A DNA stretch of 64,000 nucleotides. Source: Thermus oshimai DSM 12092. GTDB taxonomy: Bacteria > Deinococcota > Deinococci > Deinococcales > Thermaceae. Positions 22,577 through 30,827 of this stretch are shown here, piece after piece. The stretch's first letter is position 1. Each line of letters starts with the position of its first letter. The notes beneath the pieces were generated by a model. That model did no database searches, had not been told where the DNA came from, and saw only the letters and a program-made list of their open reading frames with translations. The stretch is from assembly GCF_000373145.1 (NCBI RefSeq), contig NZ_KB890614.1, positions 1 through 64,000 on the forward strand, given 5' to 3'. The position numbers and the translations under genes are program-made.

Positions 22577-23596
22577 ATGGACCAAAACCGGCTTTTAGAG
22601 GTGAAGGACCTCAAGGTCCACTTCTTCACCGACGACGGGGTGGTGAAGGCGGTGGACGGGGTTTCCTTCCACATCGACAAGGGGGAAACCCTGGCCGTGG
22701 TGGGGGAGTCGGGCTCGGGGAAGAGCGTCACCTCCTTGGCCATCATGCGCCTCATCCCTACCCCTCCGGGGCGCATCGTGGGCGGGGAGATCCTCTTCCG
22801 GGGGAAGGACGGGCAGGTTAAGGACCTCACCAAGCTCTCCGAGGCGGAGATGCGGAGGATCCGGGGCAACGACATCGCCATGATCTTCCAGGAGCCCATG
22901 ACCTCCCTGAACCCGGTGTACACGGTGGGGGACCAGATCGCCGAGGCCATCATGCTCCACCAGGGGAAAAGCCGCAAGGAGGCCATGGAGCTGGCGGCGG
23001 AGATGCTGAACCTGGTGGGGATTCCCGAGCCCAAAAAGCGCCTCGCCAACTACCCCCACCAGATGTCCGGGGGGATGCGGCAGCGGGTGATGATCGCCAT
23101 GGCCCTGTCCTGCAACCCCTCCCTCCTCATCGCCGACGAGCCCACCACCGCCTTGGACGTGACCATCCAGGCCCAGATCCTGGAGCTCATGAAGAAGCTC
23201 CAGGAGGAGCTCAAGATGAGCATCCTCTTCATCACCCACAACCTGGGGGTGGTGGCGGAGATGGCCGACCGGGTGGTGGTCATGTACGCGGGCCGGGCGG
23301 TGGAGGAGGCGGACGTGGTCCCCCTCTTCAAGGACCCCCTCCACCCCTACACCCGGGGCCTCCTCCACTCCGTGCCCCGGCTGGACCTGGCCGCGGAGCA
23401 CAAGGAGCGCCTCGAGGCCATCCCCGGCAACGTCCCCAACCCCCTCTACCTCCCCCCGGGGTGCGCCTTCCATCCCCGGTGCAAGCACTACGTGGAGGGC
23501 CTCTGCGACCGGGAGGTGCCCCCCTTGGAGGACACCGGGGACGGGCGCCAGGTGCGGTGCGTGCGCTGGAAGGAGATCCGGGAGGTTAGGGCATGA
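22577..23596 (+). CDS. peptide ABC transporter, ATPase DppD/OppD type
   Basis: A 339-residue ATPase of the dipeptide/oligopeptide importer. Walker A is [13 protein letters not shown] near 39-51; the Q-loop is [11 protein letters not shown] near 97; signature [15 protein letters not shown] near 162-176; Walker [19 protein letters not shown]; switch His in ITHNLGVV. The C-terminal extension holds the four cysteines of the oligopeptide ATPase family that bind an iron-sulfur cluster in some members ([21 protein letters not shown] and a final CVRW). It is separated from the permease by 80 bases, and overlaps the partner ATPase by 4 (ATGA). AGGAGCAGGC precedes the ATG. Confidence 0.93.
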   Translation: MDQNRLLEVKDLKVHFFTDDGVVKAVDGVSFHIDKGETLAVVGESGSGKSVTSLAIMRLIPTPPGRIVGGEILFRGKDGQVKDLTKLSEAEMRRIRGNDIAMIFQEPMTSLNPVYTVGDQIAEAIMLHQGKSRKEAMELAAEMLNLVGIPEPKKRLANYPHQMSGGMRQRVMIAMALSCNPSLLIADEPTTALDVTIQAQILELMKKLQEELKMSILFITHNLGVVAEMADRVVVMYAGRAVEEADVVPLFKDPLHPYTRGLLHSVPRLDLAAEHKERLEAIPGNVPNPLYLPPGCAFHPRCKHYVEGLCDREVPPLEDTGDGRQVRCVRWKEIREVRA

Positions 23597-24576
23597 AGGC
23601 GGACAACGTCCTCGTGGAGGTCAAGGACCTCCAAAAGCACTTCCCCATCCGGGGGGGCATCCTCTCCCGGGTGGTGGGGAGCGTGAAGGCGGTGGACGGG
23701 GTGTCCTTCGCCATCAAAAAGGGCGAGGTCCTGGGCCTGGTGGGGGAGTCGGGAAGCGGCAAGACCACCGTGGGCCGCACCCTTTTAAGGCTCATCGAGC
23801 CCACGGGGGGGCGGATCTTCTTCGGGGGGGAGGACATCACCGAGCTCCCCAAGGACAGGCTCCGCCCCTACCGCCGCCGCATGCAGATCATCTTCCAGGA
23901 CCCCTTCAGCTCCCTTAACCCCCGGATGACCGTAGGGGACATCATCGCCGAGCCCCTCATCATCCACGGCCTGGCCAAGGACCCCAAGGAGCGCACCGAA
24001 AGGGTGGCGGAGCTTTTGAAGCTCGTGGGCCTTTCCCCCGACCACATGCGCCGCTACCCCCATGAGTTCTCCGGCGGGCAGCGCCAGCGCATCGGCATCG
24101 CCCGCGCCCTGGCGGTGGCCCCGGAGTTCATCGTGGCGGACGAGCCCGTCTCCGCCCTGGACGTCTCCATCCAGGCCCAGGTGGTGAACCTCCTCCAGGA
24201 CCTCAAGGAGGAGCTCGGGCTCACCCTCCTCTTCATCGCCCACGACCTGGCGGTGGTGGAGTACATCTCCGACCGGGTGGCGGTGATGTACCTGGGGAAG
24301 GTCATGGAGCTGGCCTCCTCCCGGGAGCTCTACCGCAACCCCAAGCACCCCTACACCGAGGCCCTCCTCTCCGCGGTGCCCATCCCCGACCCCACGGTGA
24401 AGCGGGAGCGCATCGTCCTCCAGGGGGACATCCCCTCCCCCATCAACCCCCCCTCGGGGTGCGTCTTCCGCACCCGCTGCCGCTACGCCCTGCCCGAGTG
24501 CGCCCACACCGTACCCGAGCTCAAGGAGGTGGCCCCCGGGCACTTCAAGGCCTGCATCCGGGACGACATCCTCTAA
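23593..24576 (+). CDS. peptide ABC transporter, ATPase DppF/OppF type
   Basis: A 327-residue second ATPase of the importer. Walker [18 protein letters not shown] near 52-68, Q-loop [17 protein letters not shown] near 99-115, signature [15 protein letters not shown] near 158-172, Walker [19 protein letters not shown] near 179-196, and the C-terminal cysteine cluster [20 protein letters not shown] that marks this ATPase class. It pairs with the preceding DppD-type protein, forming a heterodimer. The last gene of the operon is followed by a structured 110-base intergenic region with a long perfect hairpin. Confidence 0.93.
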   Translation: MKADNVLVEVKDLQKHFPIRGGILSRVVGSVKAVDGVSFAIKKGEVLGLVGESGSGKTTVGRTLLRLIEPTGGRIFFGGEDITELPKDRLRPYRRRMQIIFQDPFSSLNPRMTVGDIIAEPLIIHGLAKDPKERTERVAELLKLVGLSPDHMRRYPHEFSGGQRQRIGIARALAVAPEFIVADEPVSALDVSIQAQVVNLLQDLKEELGLTLLFIAHDLAVVEYISDRVAVMYLGKVMELASSRELYRNPKHPYTEALLSAVPIPDPTVKRERIVLQGDIPSPINPPSGCVFRTRCRYALPECAHTVPELKEVAPGHFKACIRDDIL

Positions 24577-24584
24577 GCACCCCG

Positions 24585-24602
24585 CCGAAGCGAAAGCTTC
24601 GG
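24585..24602 (+). terminator. GNRA-capped hairpin after the peptide ABC operon
   Basis: CCGAAGC (24585-24591) and GCTTCGG (24596-24602) pair around a GAAA tetraloop. The same stem, CCGAAGC/GCTTCGG, forms the upper half of the hairpin at 50920-50955. It lies 9 bases after the stop of the DppF-type gene. Confidence 0.5.
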
Positions 24603-24639
24603 TAGCGGCCCCAAAAGGGAGTAACCCCCTAGTGGGGCG

Positions 24640-24672
24640 CCAAACCCCCAGGGAGTCCCCCTGGGGGTTTGG
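24640..24672 (+). terminator. 14-pair hairpin terminator
   Basis: CCAAACCCCCAGGG (24640-24653) and CCCTGGGGGTTTGG (24659-24672) are exact complements with a 5-base loop. There is no T-run; the -10 box of the next gene starts 3 bases later. It separates the peptide importer from the AcuB operon. Confidence 0.65.
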
Positions 24673-24675
24673 TGT

Positions 24676-24681
24676 TAGGCT
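24676..24681 (+). promoter_or_regulatory. -10 box TAGGCT of the AcuB-AcuC-TtuB-TtuA operon
   Basis: TAGGCT is 6 bases before the ATG at 24688, with no ribosome site, immediately after the terminator hairpin. This fits a leaderless first cistron. Confidence 0.5.
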
Positions 24682-24687
24682 TAGGGC

Positions 24688-25314
24688 ATGCTGGTGAAGG
24701 ACGTGATGAAGGGGCCGGTCCTCACCGTGGGGCCGGAAACCACCCTGGAGGAGGCCTACCGGCTTCTTTTGGAGCGGGGCATCCGCCACCTGCCCGTGGT
24801 GGAGGGGGGGAGGCTGGTGGGCATCGTCACCGACCGGGATATCCGCCTGGCCACCAGCCACCTGAACCCCAAGGGCCCCTGCCCGGGGTGCACCCAGGTG
24901 GGGGAGGTGATGACCAAGGGGGTGGTCACCGCCCACCCCCTGGACCCCGTGGAGGAGGCGGCCCGGGTCATGCGGGAGCGGAAGATCGGCTCCCTCCCGG
25001 TGCTGGAGGGGGAGGAGCTGGTGGGGATCGTCACCGGGATCGACCTCCTGGACGCCCTCCTCAAGCTCACGGGGGTCACGGAGCCCTCGGGGCGCCTCGA
25101 GGTCCGCCTCCCCGACCGGGTGGGGGAGCTCGCCCGGCTCACCGGCTTCCTGGCGGGGCGGGGGGTGAACATCCACTCCCTCCTCTCCTACCCCGAGGAC
25201 GGGGACTACGTGCGGGCGGTGGTGCGGGTGAACACCCTGGAAACCCACCTCCTGGCCCAGGCCTTAAGGGAAGCGGGGTTTGACGTGGTCTGGCCGCCCA
25301 AGAAGCCATGGTGA
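24688..25314 (+). CDS. acuB: AcuB-like protein: two CBS domains plus ACT domain
   Basis: A 208-residue regulatory protein. Two CBS motifs (LVKDVMKGPVLTVGPETTLEEAYRLL at 2-27 and VGEVMTKGVVTAHPLDPVEEAA near 71-92) form an adenosyl-ligand-binding pair, with the usual GIVTDRDIRLA and GIVTGIDLLDALL ends. A C-terminal ACT domain follows (RLEVRLPDRVGELARLTGFLAGRGVNIHSLLSY, about 136-168). This order is that of AcuB, which in Bacillus sits with AcuC and influences acetyl-CoA synthetase activity. The AcuC-type deacetylase gene starts 7 bases inside its end. A CPGC pair near residue 68 is unusual and might bind metal. Confidence 0.85.
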   Translation: MLVKDVMKGPVLTVGPETTLEEAYRLLLERGIRHLPVVEGGRLVGIVTDRDIRLATSHLNPKGPCPGCTQVGEVMTKGVVTAHPLDPVEEAARVMRERKIGSLPVLEGEELVGIVTGIDLLDALLKLTGVTEPSGRLEVRLPDRVGELARLTGFLAGRGVNIHSLLSYPEDGDYVRAVVRVNTLETHLLAQALREAGFDVVWPPKKPW

Positions 25315-26435
25315 TCTACCGGGACGAGTACCGCCTCTACAACTTCGGCCCCACCCACCCCTTTAGCCCCCTGCGTCTGGAGATGCTCACCTCCCTCCTG
25401 GAGGCCCTAGGGGTGTGGCGCCCTCCCCTTGCGCCCCCGGAGGCCACCCGGGAGGAGGTCCTCACGGTCCACTCCGAGCGGCTGGTGCGGCGGGTGGAGG
25501 CGGCGAGCCGGGGGGAAAAGGTGGCGGACCTGGAGCACTACGGCCTGGGCACGGGGGACACCCCCGTCTTCCCCGGCATGGACCGGGCGGCCCGGATCCT
25601 GGTGGGGGGCACGTTGGAGGGGGCGAGGCGGATGTTGGCGGGGGAAAAGCGGGTGCTCCAGCTTGGAGGCGGCCTCCACCACGCCCAGTACGACCGGGCC
25701 TCGGGGTTTTGCGTCTACAACGACCTTTCCGTGGCCATCCGCCACCTCACCCGGGCGGGGCTAAAGGTGGCCTACCTGGATATAGACGTCCACCACGGGG
25801 ACGGGGTGCAGTGGATCCACTACGAAGAGGCCGAGGTCCTCACCCTAAGCCTCCACGAGTCCGGCCGCTACCTCTTTCCCGGCACGGGGCACATCCACGA
25901 GCTCGGCCGGGGGGCGGGCCTGGGGCGGAAGCTCAACCTCCCCCTGGAGCCTTTTACCGAGGACGGGAGCTACCTGGAGATCTTCCAGGCCCTCGTCCCT
26001 TGGGCCCTAGAGGCCTTCCGGCCCGATGTGCTGGTGGTCCAGGCGGGGGCGGACGCCCATTACCAAGACCCCCTGGCGGACCTCCTCCTCACCACCCGGG
26101 CCTACGAGGCCCTCTTCCGCCTCATCCTGGAGTACGCGGAGGCCTACGCGGGGGGGAGGGTCCTCCTCACCCTGGGGGGCGGGTACAGCTTGGACGCCAC
26201 GGTGCGGGTCTGGACCCTCCTCTACCACCTCTTCCACGGCCTGCCCCTCCCCGAACGCTTGCCGGAGGGTTGGCTTCGGGCGTGGGAGGAGCGGCTTGGG
26301 GCCCCCCTCACCCCCACCCTCCACGACCCCGAGGGCCCCTACCCGGAGATCCCCCGGAGGGCGGAGATCGCCGAGCGGAACCGCCTCACCCTGCGCCGCC
26401 TCCTGGAGCTTGCCGCGCCCCACCTGGTAGACTAG
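25308..26435 (+). CDS. acuC: AcuC-type histone-deacetylase-family protein
   Basis: A 375-residue class I HDAC-fold enzyme, expected to remove acetyl groups from protein lysines (acetyl-CoA synthetase in Bacillus) with a zinc site. The catalytic pieces are GGGLHHAQYDRASGFCVYNDLSVAI near 118-142, with the His-His pair, YLDIDVHHGDGVQ near 156-168 with the Asp/His zinc ligands, VVQAGADAHYQDPLADL near 243-259 with the third ligand Asp, and LTLGGGYS with the closing motif. The ATG at 25308 overlaps the AcuB gene. The last two sense codons GTA GAC together with the stop contain TAGACT, which acts as the -10 of the next gene. Confidence 0.88.
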   Translation: MVIYRDEYRLYNFGPTHPFSPLRLEMLTSLLEALGVWRPPLAPPEATREEVLTVHSERLVRRVEAASRGEKVADLEHYGLGTGDTPVFPGMDRAARILVGGTLEGARRMLAGEKRVLQLGGGLHHAQYDRASGFCVYNDLSVAIRHLTRAGLKVAYLDIDVHHGDGVQWIHYEEAEVLTLSLHESGRYLFPGTGHIHELGRGAGLGRKLNLPLEPFTEDGSYLEIFQALVPWALEAFRPDVLVVQAGADAHYQDPLADLLLTTRAYEALFRLILEYAEAYAGGRVLLTLGGGYSLDATVRVWTLLYHLFHGLPLPERLPEGWLRAWEERLGAPLTPTLHDPEGPYPEIPRRAEIAERNRLTLRRLLELAAPHLVD

Positions 26436-26439
26436 GGGG

Positions 26440-26637
26440 ATGAGGCTGATCCTGCGCCTTCCCGAGCGCAAGGAGCTGGAGCTTTCCGGGGGGCGGCCCC
26501 TCAGGGCCATTTTGGAAGAGGCGGGGGTGAACCCCGAGACCGTGGTGGCCATCCGGAACGAGGAGCTCCTCACCCTCGAGGACTGGGTGGGGGAAGGGGA
26601 AACCGTGGAGGTCCTCTCCGCCATCTCGGGGGGCTAG
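26440..26637 (+). CDS. ttuB: TtuB, ubiquitin-like sulfur carrier for tRNA 2-thiolation
   Basis: A 65-residue beta-grasp protein ending in Gly-Gly (EVLSAISGG), MoaD/ThiS-like. Sequence and size match Thermus TtuB, whose C-terminal thiocarboxylate gives the sulfur for 2-thioribothymidine at tRNA position 54, a modification that stabilises tRNA at high temperature; TtuB is also used as a ubiquitin-like protein modifier. Motifs RLPERKELEL and NPETVVAIRNEELLTLED are near-identical to known TtuB. The ATG at 26440 has TAGACT 6 bases upstream, embedded in the end of the AcuC gene. Its partner sulfurtransferase TtuA begins 1 base after its stop. Confidence 0.93.
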   Translation: MRLILRLPERKELELSGGRPLRAILEEAGVNPETVVAIRNEELLTLEDWVGEGETVEVLSAISGG

Positions 26638-26638
26638 G

Positions 26639-27604
26639 GTGCGCTGCAAGTTCTGCGAGGCCAAGGCCCAGGTGGAGCTAAGGGGGCGGGGGCTTGCCCT
26701 CTGCCGGGAGCACTACCTGGAGTGGTTCCTTAAGGAAACGGAGCGGGCCATCCGCCGCCACCGGATGCTAAGCCCTGGGGAGAGGGTCCTGGTGGCGGTC
26801 TCGGGGGGGAAGGACTCCCTGGCCCTTTGGGACGTCCTCCACCGGCTGGGCTACCAGGCGGTGGGGCTCCACCTGGAGCTTGGGATTGGGGCGTACTCCG
26901 AAAGGAGCCTCGAGGTCACCCGCCGCTTCGCGGAGGAAAGGGGCCTCCCCCTCCTGGTGGTGGACCTCAAGGGGGCCTTCGGCTTCGGGGTGCCGGAGCT
27001 GGCGGAGCTTTCGGGGCGGGTGGCCTGCTCCGCCTGCGGGCTTTCCAAGCGCTACATCATCAACCAGGTGGCCGTGGAGGAGGGCTTCCGGGTGGTGGCC
27101 ACGGGCCACAACCTGGACGACGAGGCCGCGGTCCTCTTCGGAAACCTCCTGAACCCCCAGGAGGACGCCTTGGTGCGCCAGGGGCCCGTCCTGCCCGAAA
27201 AGCCCGGCCTCGCCGCCCGCATCAAGCCCTTCTACCGCTTCTCCGAGCGGGAGGTCCTCTCCTACACCCTCCTAAGGGGCATCCCCTTCCTGCACGAGGA
27301 GTGCCCCAACGCCAAGGGGGCGAAGAGCCTCCTCTACAAGGAGGCCCTGAACCTGGTGGAGAAGAACCTCCCCGGGGCCAAGCTCCGCTTCCTGGAGGGT
27401 TTCCTGGACAAAATCCAGCCCTACTTGAAAGGGGAGGACCCCCCCTTACGGGAGTGCGAGCGCTGCGGCTACCCCACCACGGGGGCGGTCTGCTCCTTCT
27501 GCCGCATGTGGGACGCGGTCTATAGGCGGGCCAAGAAGCGCCGCCTCCTCCCCGAGGAGGCCCAGTTCCGCCCGAAGGTGGAGCCCAGCCGTGTGGGGCC
27601 TTAG
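26639..27604 (+). CDS. ttuA: TtuA, tRNA-5-methyluridine(54) 2-sulfurtransferase
   Basis: A 321-residue enzyme that adenylates U54 of tRNA and transfers sulfur from TtuB thiocarboxylate. An N-terminal zinc finger (CKFCEAKAQ with C19-C25-H) is followed by the PP-loop ATP site AVSGGKDSLALWDVL near 54-68, then a [4Fe-4S] site with Cys130 and Cys133 (VACSACGLSK) and Cys222 (HEECPNAKG), and a C-terminal second zinc finger (CERCGYPTTGAVCSFC). These match the cysteines established in the Thermus enzyme. The start is GTG 26639, one base after the TtuB stop, so the two are coupled. It is in the same run as AcuB/AcuC. Confidence 0.95.
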   Translation: MRCKFCEAKAQVELRGRGLALCREHYLEWFLKETERAIRRHRMLSPGERVLVAVSGGKDSLALWDVLHRLGYQAVGLHLELGIGAYSERSLEVTRRFAEERGLPLLVVDLKGAFGFGVPELAELSGRVACSACGLSKRYIINQVAVEEGFRVVATGHNLDDEAAVLFGNLLNPQEDALVRQGPVLPEKPGLAARIKPFYRFSEREVLSYTLLRGIPFLHEECPNAKGAKSLLYKEALNLVEKNLPGAKLRFLEGFLDKIQPYLKGEDPPLRECERCGYPTTGAVCSFCRMWDAVYRRAKKRRLLPEEAQFRPKVEPSRVGP

Positions 27605-27827
27605 GCCGGGGGTGTACCGCCACTACAAGGGGGGGCTTTACCGGGTCCTCTTCCTGGCCCGCCACTCGGAAACGGAGGAGGAGATGGTGGTCTACCAGGC
27701 CCTCTACGGGGAGAAGGGGTACTGGGTCCGCCCCCTGGCCCTCTTCCTGGCCCCCGTCTGGGTGGAGGGGCGGGCGGTGCCCCGCTTCCAGTGGGTGGGG
27801 GAGGAGCCCTTCCACCCCGGGGTGTAG
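27591..27827 (+). CDS. DUF1653 family protein
   Basis: A 78-residue DUF1653 protein: GVYRHYKGGLYRVLFLARHSET at 7-28, then VVYQALYGEKGYWVRPLALFLAPV (about 33-56). This small beta-rich family is widespread and its function is unknown. It starts at GTG 27591, 14 bases inside the end of TtuA. The tail ending VGEEPFHPGV is followed by TAG, which is the first half of the TAGACT box that drives the alpha-glucosidase gene. Confidence 0.85.
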   Translation: MWGLRPGVYRHYKGGLYRVLFLARHSETEEEMVVYQALYGEKGYWVRPLALFLAPVWVEGRAVPRFQWVGEEPFHPGV

Positions 27828-27836
27828 ACTCGGGGC

Positions 27837-29423
27837 ATGTGGTGGAAAGAGGCGGTGATCTACCAGATCTACCCCCGGAGCTTCCAGGACGCCAACGGGG
27901 ACGGCATCGGGGACCTGGAGGGGATTAGGAGGCGGCTTCCCTACCTCAAGGGCTTGGGGGTGGACGCCCTCTGGCTTTCCCCCTTCTACAAAAGCCCCAT
28001 GAAGGACTTCGGCTACGACGTGGCCGACTACTGCGACGTGGACCCCATCTTCGGGACCCTGGAGGACTTTAGGCGCCTTCTGGAGGAGGCCCACCGCTTA
28101 GGGCTTCGGGTCCTCATTGACCTCGTCCCCAACCACACCTCGGACCAGCACCCCTGGTTTTTGGAGTCCCGGTCCTCCCGGGACAATCCCAAGCGGGACT
28201 GGTACGTCTGGGCCGACCCCGCGCCCCATGGCGGCCCCCCCAACAACTGGCAGAGCTTCTTCGGCGGCCCCGCCTGGACCTTTGACGAAAGGACGGGCCA
28301 GTACTACCTCCACCAGTTCCTCCCCGAGCAGCCCGACCTCAACTGGCGCAACCCCGAGGTGCGGGCGGCCATCCACGAGGTCATGCGCTTCTGGCTAAGG
28401 CTTGGGGTGGACGGGTTCCGGGTGGACACCCTCTGGCTTCTCGCCGAGGACCTCCTCCTCCGGGACGAGCCCGGCAACCCCGACTGGCGCCCGGGGATGT
28501 GGGACCGGGGCCGCCACCTCCATATTCACATGGAGGACCAGCCCGAAACCCACGCCTACGTGCGGGAGATGCGCTACGTCCTGGACGAGTTCTCGGAAGC
28601 GGGGCGGGAGCGGGTCATGGTGGGGGAGATCTACCTCCCCTTCCCCCAGCTGGTGCGCTACTACCAGGCGGGCTGCCACCTGCCCTTTAACTTCCACCTC
28701 ATCTTCCGGGGCCTCGTGGACTGGCGGCCCGAGAACATCGCCCGCATCGTGGAGGAGTACGAGAGCCTCCTCACCCCCTGGGACTGGCCCAACTGGGTCC
28801 TGGGGAACCACGACCAACCCCGGGTGGCCTCGAGGATCGGCGAGGCCCAGGCCCGGGTGGCGGCGGTCCTCCTCTTCACCCTAAGGGGCACCCCCACCTG
28901 GTACTACGGGGACGAGCTCGGGATGGTGAACGGGGAGATCCCCTGGGAGAAGGTGCAGGACCCCGCGGCCCTTAGGCAACGGGGCCGGAAAGGGGAGCAC
29001 GGCCTCCCCCCGGGCCGCGACCCCTGCCGCACCCCCATGCAGTGGGACGCCTCCCCCTATGCGGGCTTTTCCACCGCCGAGCCCTGGCTTCCCGTAAACC
29101 CCGACTACCCCACGCGGAACGTGGCCCTAGAGGAGCAAGACCCCCGCTCCATGCTGAACCTGGTGAAGCGCCTCATCGCCCTGAGGAAGGACAAAGAGCT
29201 CCTCTACGGGGCCTACCGCACCCACCGGGCGGAAGGGGGGGTCTACGCCTACCTCCGGGGGGAGGGGTGGCTCGTGGCCCTCAACTTCACGGACAAGGAA
29301 AGGGCCCTGGACCTGCCCAGGGGGGGGCGGGTGGTCCTCTCCACCCACCTGGACCGGGAGGAGGGGGTGGGGGGGAGGCTCCTCTTGAGGCCCCACGAGG
29401 GGGTGGTCCTCCGCCTAGACTGA
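27837..29423 (+). CDS. alpha-glucosidase, glycoside hydrolase family 13
   Basis: A 528-residue GH13 enzyme of the oligo-1,6-/alpha-glucosidase group, hydrolysing terminal alpha-glucosidic bonds of maltose, isomaltose, trehalose or sucrose in the cytosol. Region I is DLVPNHTSDQHPWF near 96-109, region II GVDGFRVDTLW near 190-200 with the nucleophile Asp, region III VMVGEIYLPFP near 260-270 with the acid/base Glu, and region IV VLGNHDQPRVASR near 321-333. Length and sequence match the known Thermus alpha-glucosidase. The ATG at 27837 is 6 bases after TAGACT, so it may be read leaderless from inside the operon as well as by read-through. Confidence 0.93.
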   Translation: MWWKEAVIYQIYPRSFQDANGDGIGDLEGIRRRLPYLKGLGVDALWLSPFYKSPMKDFGYDVADYCDVDPIFGTLEDFRRLLEEAHRLGLRVLIDLVPNHTSDQHPWFLESRSSRDNPKRDWYVWADPAPHGGPPNNWQSFFGGPAWTFDERTGQYYLHQFLPEQPDLNWRNPEVRAAIHEVMRFWLRLGVDGFRVDTLWLLAEDLLLRDEPGNPDWRPGMWDRGRHLHIHMEDQPETHAYVREMRYVLDEFSEAGRERVMVGEIYLPFPQLVRYYQAGCHLPFNFHLIFRGLVDWRPENIARIVEEYESLLTPWDWPNWVLGNHDQPRVASRIGEAQARVAAVLLFTLRGTPTWYYGDELGMVNGEIPWEKVQDPAALRQRGRKGEHGLPPGRDPCRTPMQWDASPYAGFSTAEPWLPVNPDYPTRNVALEEQDPRSMLNLVKRLIALRKDKELLYGAYRTHRAEGGVYAYLRGEGWLVALNFTDKERALDLPRGGRVVLSTHLDREEGVGGRLLLRPHEGVVLRLD

Positions 29424-29427
29424 AGGC

Positions 29428-30066
29428 GTGGAGGACCCCTTCGCCCCCCTGGCGGAGGCCTACGAGGCCTGGTACGAGACCCCCCTGGGGGCCTACGTCA
29501 TCGGCGAGGAGGAAAGGGCCTTAAGGGCCCTCCTTCCCCCGGGGGAAAGCCTCCTGGAGGTGGGGGCGGGCACGGGCTGGTGGCTCCGGCGCCTCCCCTA
29601 CCCCAGGAGGGTGGGCCTCGAGGCCTCCCCGGCCATGCTCCGGGTGGGGAGGGCGCGGACCCCCGAGGCGGAGTGGGTCCTGGGGCGGGCCGAGGCCCTG
29701 CCTTTTCCTGAGGGCAGCTTTGACGTGGTCCTCCTCTTCACGGTGCTGGAGTTCGTGGAGGACGTGGAGAGGGCCTTGGAGGAGGCCAGGCGGGTCCTGA
29801 GGCCGGGCGGGGCCCTGGTGGTGGGGGTCCTGGAGGCCCTCTCCCCCTGGGCGGCCCTTTACCGGAGGCTTTCGGAAAGGGGCGTGCCCCCTTGGGCCCA
29901 GGCCCGCTTCCTCGCCCGGGAGGACCTCCAGGCCCTTCTGGGGCCTCCGGTGGCCGAAGGGGAGGCGGTCTTCCTGGCCCCCGAGGCCCACCCCCCCTTC
30001 CCGGAGGCGGACCGGGCGGGCCGGAGGGCGGGGAACCGCCCCGCCCTATACTTGGGGAGATGGTGA
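29428..30066 (+). CDS. SAM-dependent methyltransferase (class I)
   Basis: A 212-residue class I methyltransferase. SAM-binding motif I is LLEVGAGTGWWLRRL at 42-56, the acidic end of strand 2 is GLEASPAM, and motif IV region is SFDVVLLFTVLEFVEDVERALEEARRVLRPGGALVVGV near 98-135. No substrate motif is present; small molecules, lipid precursors or quinones are possible. It starts at GTG 29428, 6 bases after TAGACT embedded in the final codons (CTA GAC TGA) of the alpha-glucosidase gene. It ends 7 bases inside the next methyltransferase gene. Confidence 0.87.
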   Translation: MEDPFAPLAEAYEAWYETPLGAYVIGEEERALRALLPPGESLLEVGAGTGWWLRRLPYPRRVGLEASPAMLRVGRARTPEAEWVLGRAEALPFPEGSFDVVLLFTVLEFVEDVERALEEARRVLRPGGALVVGVLEALSPWAALYRRLSERGVPPWAQARFLAREDLQALLGPPVAEGEAVFLAPEAHPPFPEADRAGRRAGNRPALYLGRW

Positions 30067-30803
30067 AGGCCCTCTTCGCCCTCTACCCCCTCCTCCAGGG
30101 GGACTACAAGGCGGTGGAAAAGGCCCTGGAGGCCCTGGGGAAGGCGGGGGTGGACCACCGGGTCCTCCCCACCCATACGGAGCTTTGGGGAGAGGCGGAG
30201 GCCGTCTTCCGGGCGTTGCGGGCGGCCTACGAGGAAGCGGCCGGGGAAGGGGCTTTGGTGCTCTGGGCCCTCCTCACCAACGCCTGCGAGGCCCAAGACC
30301 CCTTCCGCAGGCCGGACCGGCTTCGGCGCTTTAACCCCCTGGGGGTGGCGAGGAAGGCCCTGGAGGGGTTGCAGGCCAAAAGCGTCCTGGACATCGGCAC
30401 CGGCACCGGGGTCTTCGCCGGGGCCTTCCAGGAGCTCGGCCTTTTCACCGTGGGCCTGGACCCCCGGGCGGACCGGCTGGAGGTGGCCCGGGCCAAGGTC
30501 CCCGGGGCCCGGTTTGTGGAGGGGCGGGCGGAGGCCCTTCCCTTCCCCGACGGGAGTTTTGACCTGGCCTTCTTCGGCCTGGCCCTCCACCACCTGGACC
30601 CCATCCCCGCCCTGCGGGAAGCGGCCCGGGTGGCCCGGCGGGTGGCCGTCTTGGAGTGGCCCTACCGGGAGGAGGAGGTGGGCCCGCCCCTTGCCCGCCG
30701 GCTTTCCCCCGAGGCCTTAAGGGCCCTCTTCCGGGAGGCCTTGGGGGGGGAACCCCGCCTCTTCCTGGAGGAGGAGTACACCCTGGCCCTGTACGGGGCA
30801 TAA
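30060..30803 (+). CDS. YkoF/MTH1187-like domain fused to a SAM methyltransferase
   Basis: A 247-residue two-domain protein. Residues 1-85 (MVKALFALYPLLQGDYKAVE, then HRVLPTHTELWGEAEAVFRAL) resemble the small YkoF/MTH1187 thiamine-binding fold family. The rest is a class I methyltransferase: SVLDIGTGTGVFAGAF near 108-123, GLDPRADRLEVARAKVPGARFVEGRAEALPFPDGSFDLAFF near 131-171, and LREAARVARRVAVLEWP. The TATACT box lies 7 bases before the ATG and inside the upstream frame (CTA TAC TTG codons), so it can be started separately as a leaderless mRNA. The fusion suggests that methylation acts on a pyrimidine or thiamine-like ligand, which is inference. Confidence 0.75.
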   Translation: MVKALFALYPLLQGDYKAVEKALEALGKAGVDHRVLPTHTELWGEAEAVFRALRAAYEEAAGEGALVLWALLTNACEAQDPFRRPDRLRRFNPLGVARKALEGLQAKSVLDIGTGTGVFAGAFQELGLFTVGLDPRADRLEVARAKVPGARFVEGRAEALPFPDGSFDLAFFGLALHHLDPIPALREAARVARRVAVLEWPYREEEVGPPLARRLSPEALRALFREALGGEPRLFLEEEYTLALYGA

Positions 30804-30804
30804 A

Positions 30805-30827
30805 AAAGGCCCCCCAAAGGGGCCTTT
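30805..30827 (-). terminator. terminator of tRNA-Leu (and of the opposite methyltransferase gene)
   Basis: AAAGGCCCC (30805-30813) and GGGGCCTTT (30819-30827) form a 9-pair stem with a 5-base loop. Read on the minus strand it is followed by a run of six T, so it ends the tRNA-Leu transcript; read on the plus strand it follows the methyltransferase stop directly. Confidence 0.75.

Noticed and set aside
23785-25248. 487-codon minus-strand frame across oppF and acuB
   Set aside because: It spans two real genes and a structured intergenic terminator; no recognisable domain.
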